From: Bin5 sp965207495 | GTDB taxonomy: Bacteria > Chloroflexota > Anaerolineae > Caldilineales > Caldilineaceae | Direction: 5' to 3' | Length of the DNA stretch: 64,000 nt | Assembly: GCA_965207495.1 (NCBI GenBank) | Contig: OZ242287.1 | Coordinates: 124,001 to 188,000, forward strand | In this document: positions 61,787 to 64,000 of the stretch, piece by piece | How the letters are laid out: each line of letters opens with the position of its first letter | Position numbering within the stretch: the stretch's first letter is position 1 | Position numbers and translations under genes: made by a program | Notes under the pieces: model-generated | What the model was told of the DNA's origin: nothing | What the model saw: the letters and a program-made list of their open reading frames with translations, nothing else | The model's database searches: none

Positions 61787-62089
61787 ATGAAGGGATTGGC
61801 GCTGTCCAGGGCATATTTCTTCGAAGCCATACGGCCGATTCTGGCCAAACGAGTAACTGCGATCGGCCAGTCCTACGCTGCTGCGTTGCTGGGTTGGGGC
61901 TCGGATGTACTCGGAAACGATGACGAGCTATCCAGAGACCACGAGTGGGGTCCAAGGTGCTTGTTGTTCCTGCCCGAACCTCTCATTCGGTATAGGGGAA
62001 AAATCCTCACCGAACTGGACCGTCACCTGCCGGTTGACCACCCAAGTTGGCGCGAGAATCGCAGAAGGGGAACACAGACATGCAGATGA
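61787..62089 (+). pseudogene. Truncated DUF4037 nucleotidyltransferase-like gene
   Basis: The 100-codon frame begins MKGLALSRAYFFEAIRP and carries the DUF4037 hallmark GWGSDVLGNDDELSRDHEWGP, then LLFLPE. Complete DUF4037 proteins are about three times longer. Here the likeness ends near residue 75 and the frame runs into the GH67-like gene, whose start it overlaps by 10 bases. The gene seems to have been cut when the hydrolase gene was inserted. A short translated product remains possible, as GGGAG precedes the start. Confidence 0.7.
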
Positions 62090-64000
62090 CAACGATCGAT
62101 GCGATCAGAATCCCGCGCGATGCCAGTCCACGCATTCAGACCGCGGCCGACGAGTTGGCACGCTGGATCGAAAAGATGGGTGGTATAAGGCCAACCATCG
62201 GGACTCATTCCGATCAAGGGAATGTCACGGCCTGGTTGGACACCGCCGGGACCGACTTGAAGCCGGAGCACTATCGCATCCAAGTGGAGGGGGGCACCAC
62301 GTTGCGCATTACCGGCGGTGATGGTCGCGGCGTTCTGTACGGGGTGCAGGAATGCATCGACCGCGCGCGCCGTAACCAGGCCATTACACCGTTGACCGAT
62401 GGGCCGCATTTTCCGATGCGTGCGCTGCGGATGTGGGAAACGCCTTCGAACAAGGTTTGGTGTCTGCCTTTCAAAAGTATCCTGGACTATGAAAAAATGT
62501 TGCGGCCGGAGGCGTGCCCGGAGTACCTGGCCCTCGCCCGGCTGCTGATGGCCATGCGTGTCAACAACCTCAGCCTGTTTCCTCAATACGCAGCCAGTGG
62601 CTCACAGTTCGAACGCTGGCTTTCACACGCCGAGCCGGTTGAACAGTTTGCCCGCTTTCTGGATCGCTTCGGCGTAACGGTTGGTCTGTCCCTCCACTAT
62701 GCCGAGCCAGATGAGAATGGGGCGTATGAGAACGTCTGTCCCTTTTCGGATGTCGTGCAGGCGCAGTGGCACGATTTCGCGGCACGTCTGGCCACCGCCA
62801 TGCCGTCGGTGCGCAATGCCATCGTGTGGGGTGCCGGCGAGAACGCGCCCGGTCCTCACGAGGATGACTGCGACCGATGTCGCGCGCTGCCGGTTCGCGA
62901 GCGCGTGCTGGCAGGCATGCGTTTGGTCAGCGAGGCGCTGGCGACCATCGACGGAGAGTTGCTCTGGCCTGCGGTCACAGACCAGGCGGCCTACGCGAAA
63001 TCGGAGACAGAGTTGTTCGGGGACTGGGGGGATGAGCTGCCGCAGAATGTGCGGATTGCGCCGTGCCACCTTTACTGGGACTTTCGTCCACCCTATCCGC
63101 CGCACCCGATCTGGGGCCGCATCGGCAATCGCCCGGGCGAGCGTTCCCCTTACGTGTTCGAACTCGCGCTGGTGGGCGATACGGCCGGCCTGAATTTTCT
63201 GCCTTGCTCCATGGCCCACCGCTGGCAGGAAGACTTTCTCAAGGCAGCCGACAAAAATTGTGACGGGTTTGACGCCAATCTGGGGCTGCATCCCAACTAC
63301 GTGGACCATCCGCTCAACCTCTCCAACTGGTATGCCTACGGCAAGCTGTGCTGGAACCCCTACCTGGACCCGGACGACATCCTGTCCGAGTGGCTGACGA
63401 TGGAATATGGGGCGGATGCGGCGGCGTTTCTTCCCGGCCTGCGCGCAACCTATCCCGCCACCATCGGCGCGCTGTTCAGCCGCAGCGGCCTGACTCAGTG
63501 TCACAGCTATGTTGCGCGTTACAGCTACCTGGACACTCGCCTCAACGGACCGTGGCGAATCTGGACCGACTACCTGCATCCGGGGATGGATCGCGTGGGC
63601 GAGAACGTCCTCGGGCTGGAGTTGCCGCTCGACGCCTATCCCGAGGAGGAGCGCGAAACGCTGCGCGACGATCCGCGCTACCAGCTCATCTTCAACCGCG
63701 TGCCGCTGACCGACGCCTATGCCGCCGAGCTGATGGCGGAGAAGCGGCCATCCATCGCCCATATGGAAAGCGTGCTGGCGGCGTGGCGGCAACTGGATGG
63801 CAGGATTGACCCGGCATCCTTTGCTCACGTGGCCGGGTTGCTCGAAGCCAACGTAAACGACGTGCGCATCTTTGTGGACTGTTTCGGGCTGTACCTGGAC
63901 TACAAACTGGGGCGGTTGGAAGCGGCGCAGATCGAGGCAGTGCGCGCGCGTTACGCCGACGTTCCGAAGGGCGAGGCCACGGTGGGGTCCCCGTATGACG
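62080..64000 (+). CDS. GH67-like glycoside hydrolase, second copy (3' end outside window)
   Basis: The frame runs from ATG 62080 (GAAGGGG upstream) to the window edge, 640 codons. It is collinear with the 46237-48291 protein and very similar, with shared segments such as ITGGDGRGVLYGVQECIDRAR, GPHEDDCDRC, FLPCSMAHRWQEDF and DASFAHVAGLLEANVND-like helices. In place of LRGAGEE it has VWGAGEN. The two copies face opposite ways 15 kb apart and each closes a different sugar operon. Cleavage of acidic oligosaccharides is likely; the substrates may differ because the importers differ. Confidence 0.8.
   Translation, partial: MQMTTIDAIRIPRDASPRIQTAADELARWIEKMGGIRPTIGTHSDQGNVTAWLDTAGTDLKPEHYRIQVEGGTTLRITGGDGRGVLYGVQECIDRARRNQAITPLTDGPHFPMRALRMWETPSNKVWCLPFKSILDYEKMLRPEACPEYLALARLLMAMRVNNLSLFPQYAASGSQFERWLSHAEPVEQFARFLDRFGVTVGLSLHYAEPDENGAYENVCPFSDVVQAQWHDFAARLATAMPSVRNAIVWGAGENAPGPHEDDCDRCRALPVRERVLAGMRLVSEALATIDGELLWPAVTDQAAYAKSETELFGDWGDELPQNVRIAPCHLYWDFRPPYPPHPIWGRIGNRPGERSPYVFELALVGDTAGLNFLPCSMAHRWQEDFLKAADKNCDGFDANLGLHPNYVDHPLNLSNWYAYGKLCWNPYLDPDDILSEWLTMEYGADAAAFLPGLRATYPATIGALFSRSGLTQCHSYVARYSYLDTRLNGPWRIWTDYLHPGMDRVGENVLGLELPLDAYPEEERETLRDDPRYQLIFNRVPLTDAYAAELMAEKRPSIAHMESVLAAWRQLDGRIDPASFAHVAGLLEANVNDVRIFVDCFGLYLDYKLGRLEAAQIEAVRARYADVPKGEATVGSPYD

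Noticed and set aside
62623..63828. A 401-codon minus-strand frame
   Set aside because: It is the shadow of the second GH67-like gene, which is open from 62080 to the window edge and matches the copy at 46237.

Overview
The window is GC-rich bacterial DNA packed with carbohydrate import and catabolism genes. The mix (several sugar ABC importers, creatininase-fold hydrolases, amidohydrolases, an F420/FMN split-barrel protein, a fused B12-dependent diol dehydratase, GH67-like hydrolases and many small toxin-antitoxin pairs) fits Chloroflexota of the Caldilinea/Anaerolineae type, often seen in marine or host-associated assemblies. That placement is inferred from gene content and style; there is no rRNA or other marker here. 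No rRNA, tRNA, CRISPR array, transposase or prophage module was recognised.

Layout. 1-289: start of a secreted fibronectin-III protein on the minus strand, cut by the window edge. 1292-9890: a plus-strand operon with a binding protein, two permeases, a DegT-type PLP enzyme, a DUF559 endonuclease-like gene, a polysaccharide deacetylase, a nitrilase-family amidase and a class V aminotransferase; several of these genes overlap. 10176-10685: a repeat-built coiled-coil membrane protein with a strong terminator, followed by an M20 peptidase. 12272-20390, minus strand: creatininase, translin-like protein, class A beta-lactamase-like protein, two tandem TPR lipo/membrane proteins, guaA and a hicAB pair. 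20679-29997: SDR, metallo-amidohydrolase, split-barrel protein, GNAT, second creatininase, a large membrane beta-propeller protein, an amidohydrolase and a DUF362 protein. 30431-30894: second hicAB pair with a promoter and operator. 31003-41113: PhyH oxygenase, enolase-superfamily enzyme, LarA-type protein, UxaE-like epimerase, class III aminotransferase, VOC protein and a diol dehydratase whose large and medium subunits are fused. 41544-46104: ABC exporter, D-cysteine desulfhydrase-like enzyme and a beta-propeller hydrolase-like protein.

46237-53799 is a six-gene minus-strand sugar operon: two YteP/YtcP-type permeases, a large lipoprotein binding protein, ThuA, an alcohol dehydrogenase and a GH67-like hydrolase. 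54657-57607 holds a 2-hydroxyacid dehydrogenase and an AbiEi/AbiEii pair with a textbook promoter and an adjacent inverted repeat. 58299-64000 is a second sugar operon (binding protein, two permeases) that ends, after a broken DUF4037 gene, in a close paralogue of the same GH67-like hydrolase, cut by the window edge.

The enzymes suggest use of uronates, acidic oligosaccharides or amino sugars: hydrolase, importer, dehydrogenase, epimerase, dehydratase, amidase. Substrates cannot be read from sequence. The gaps between genes are unusual. A structured 55-base element recurs three times inside a longer dispersed repeat, short repeats built on AGTGG/CAGTGG sit at or just after stop codons, and hairpins follow two of the three binding-protein genes.
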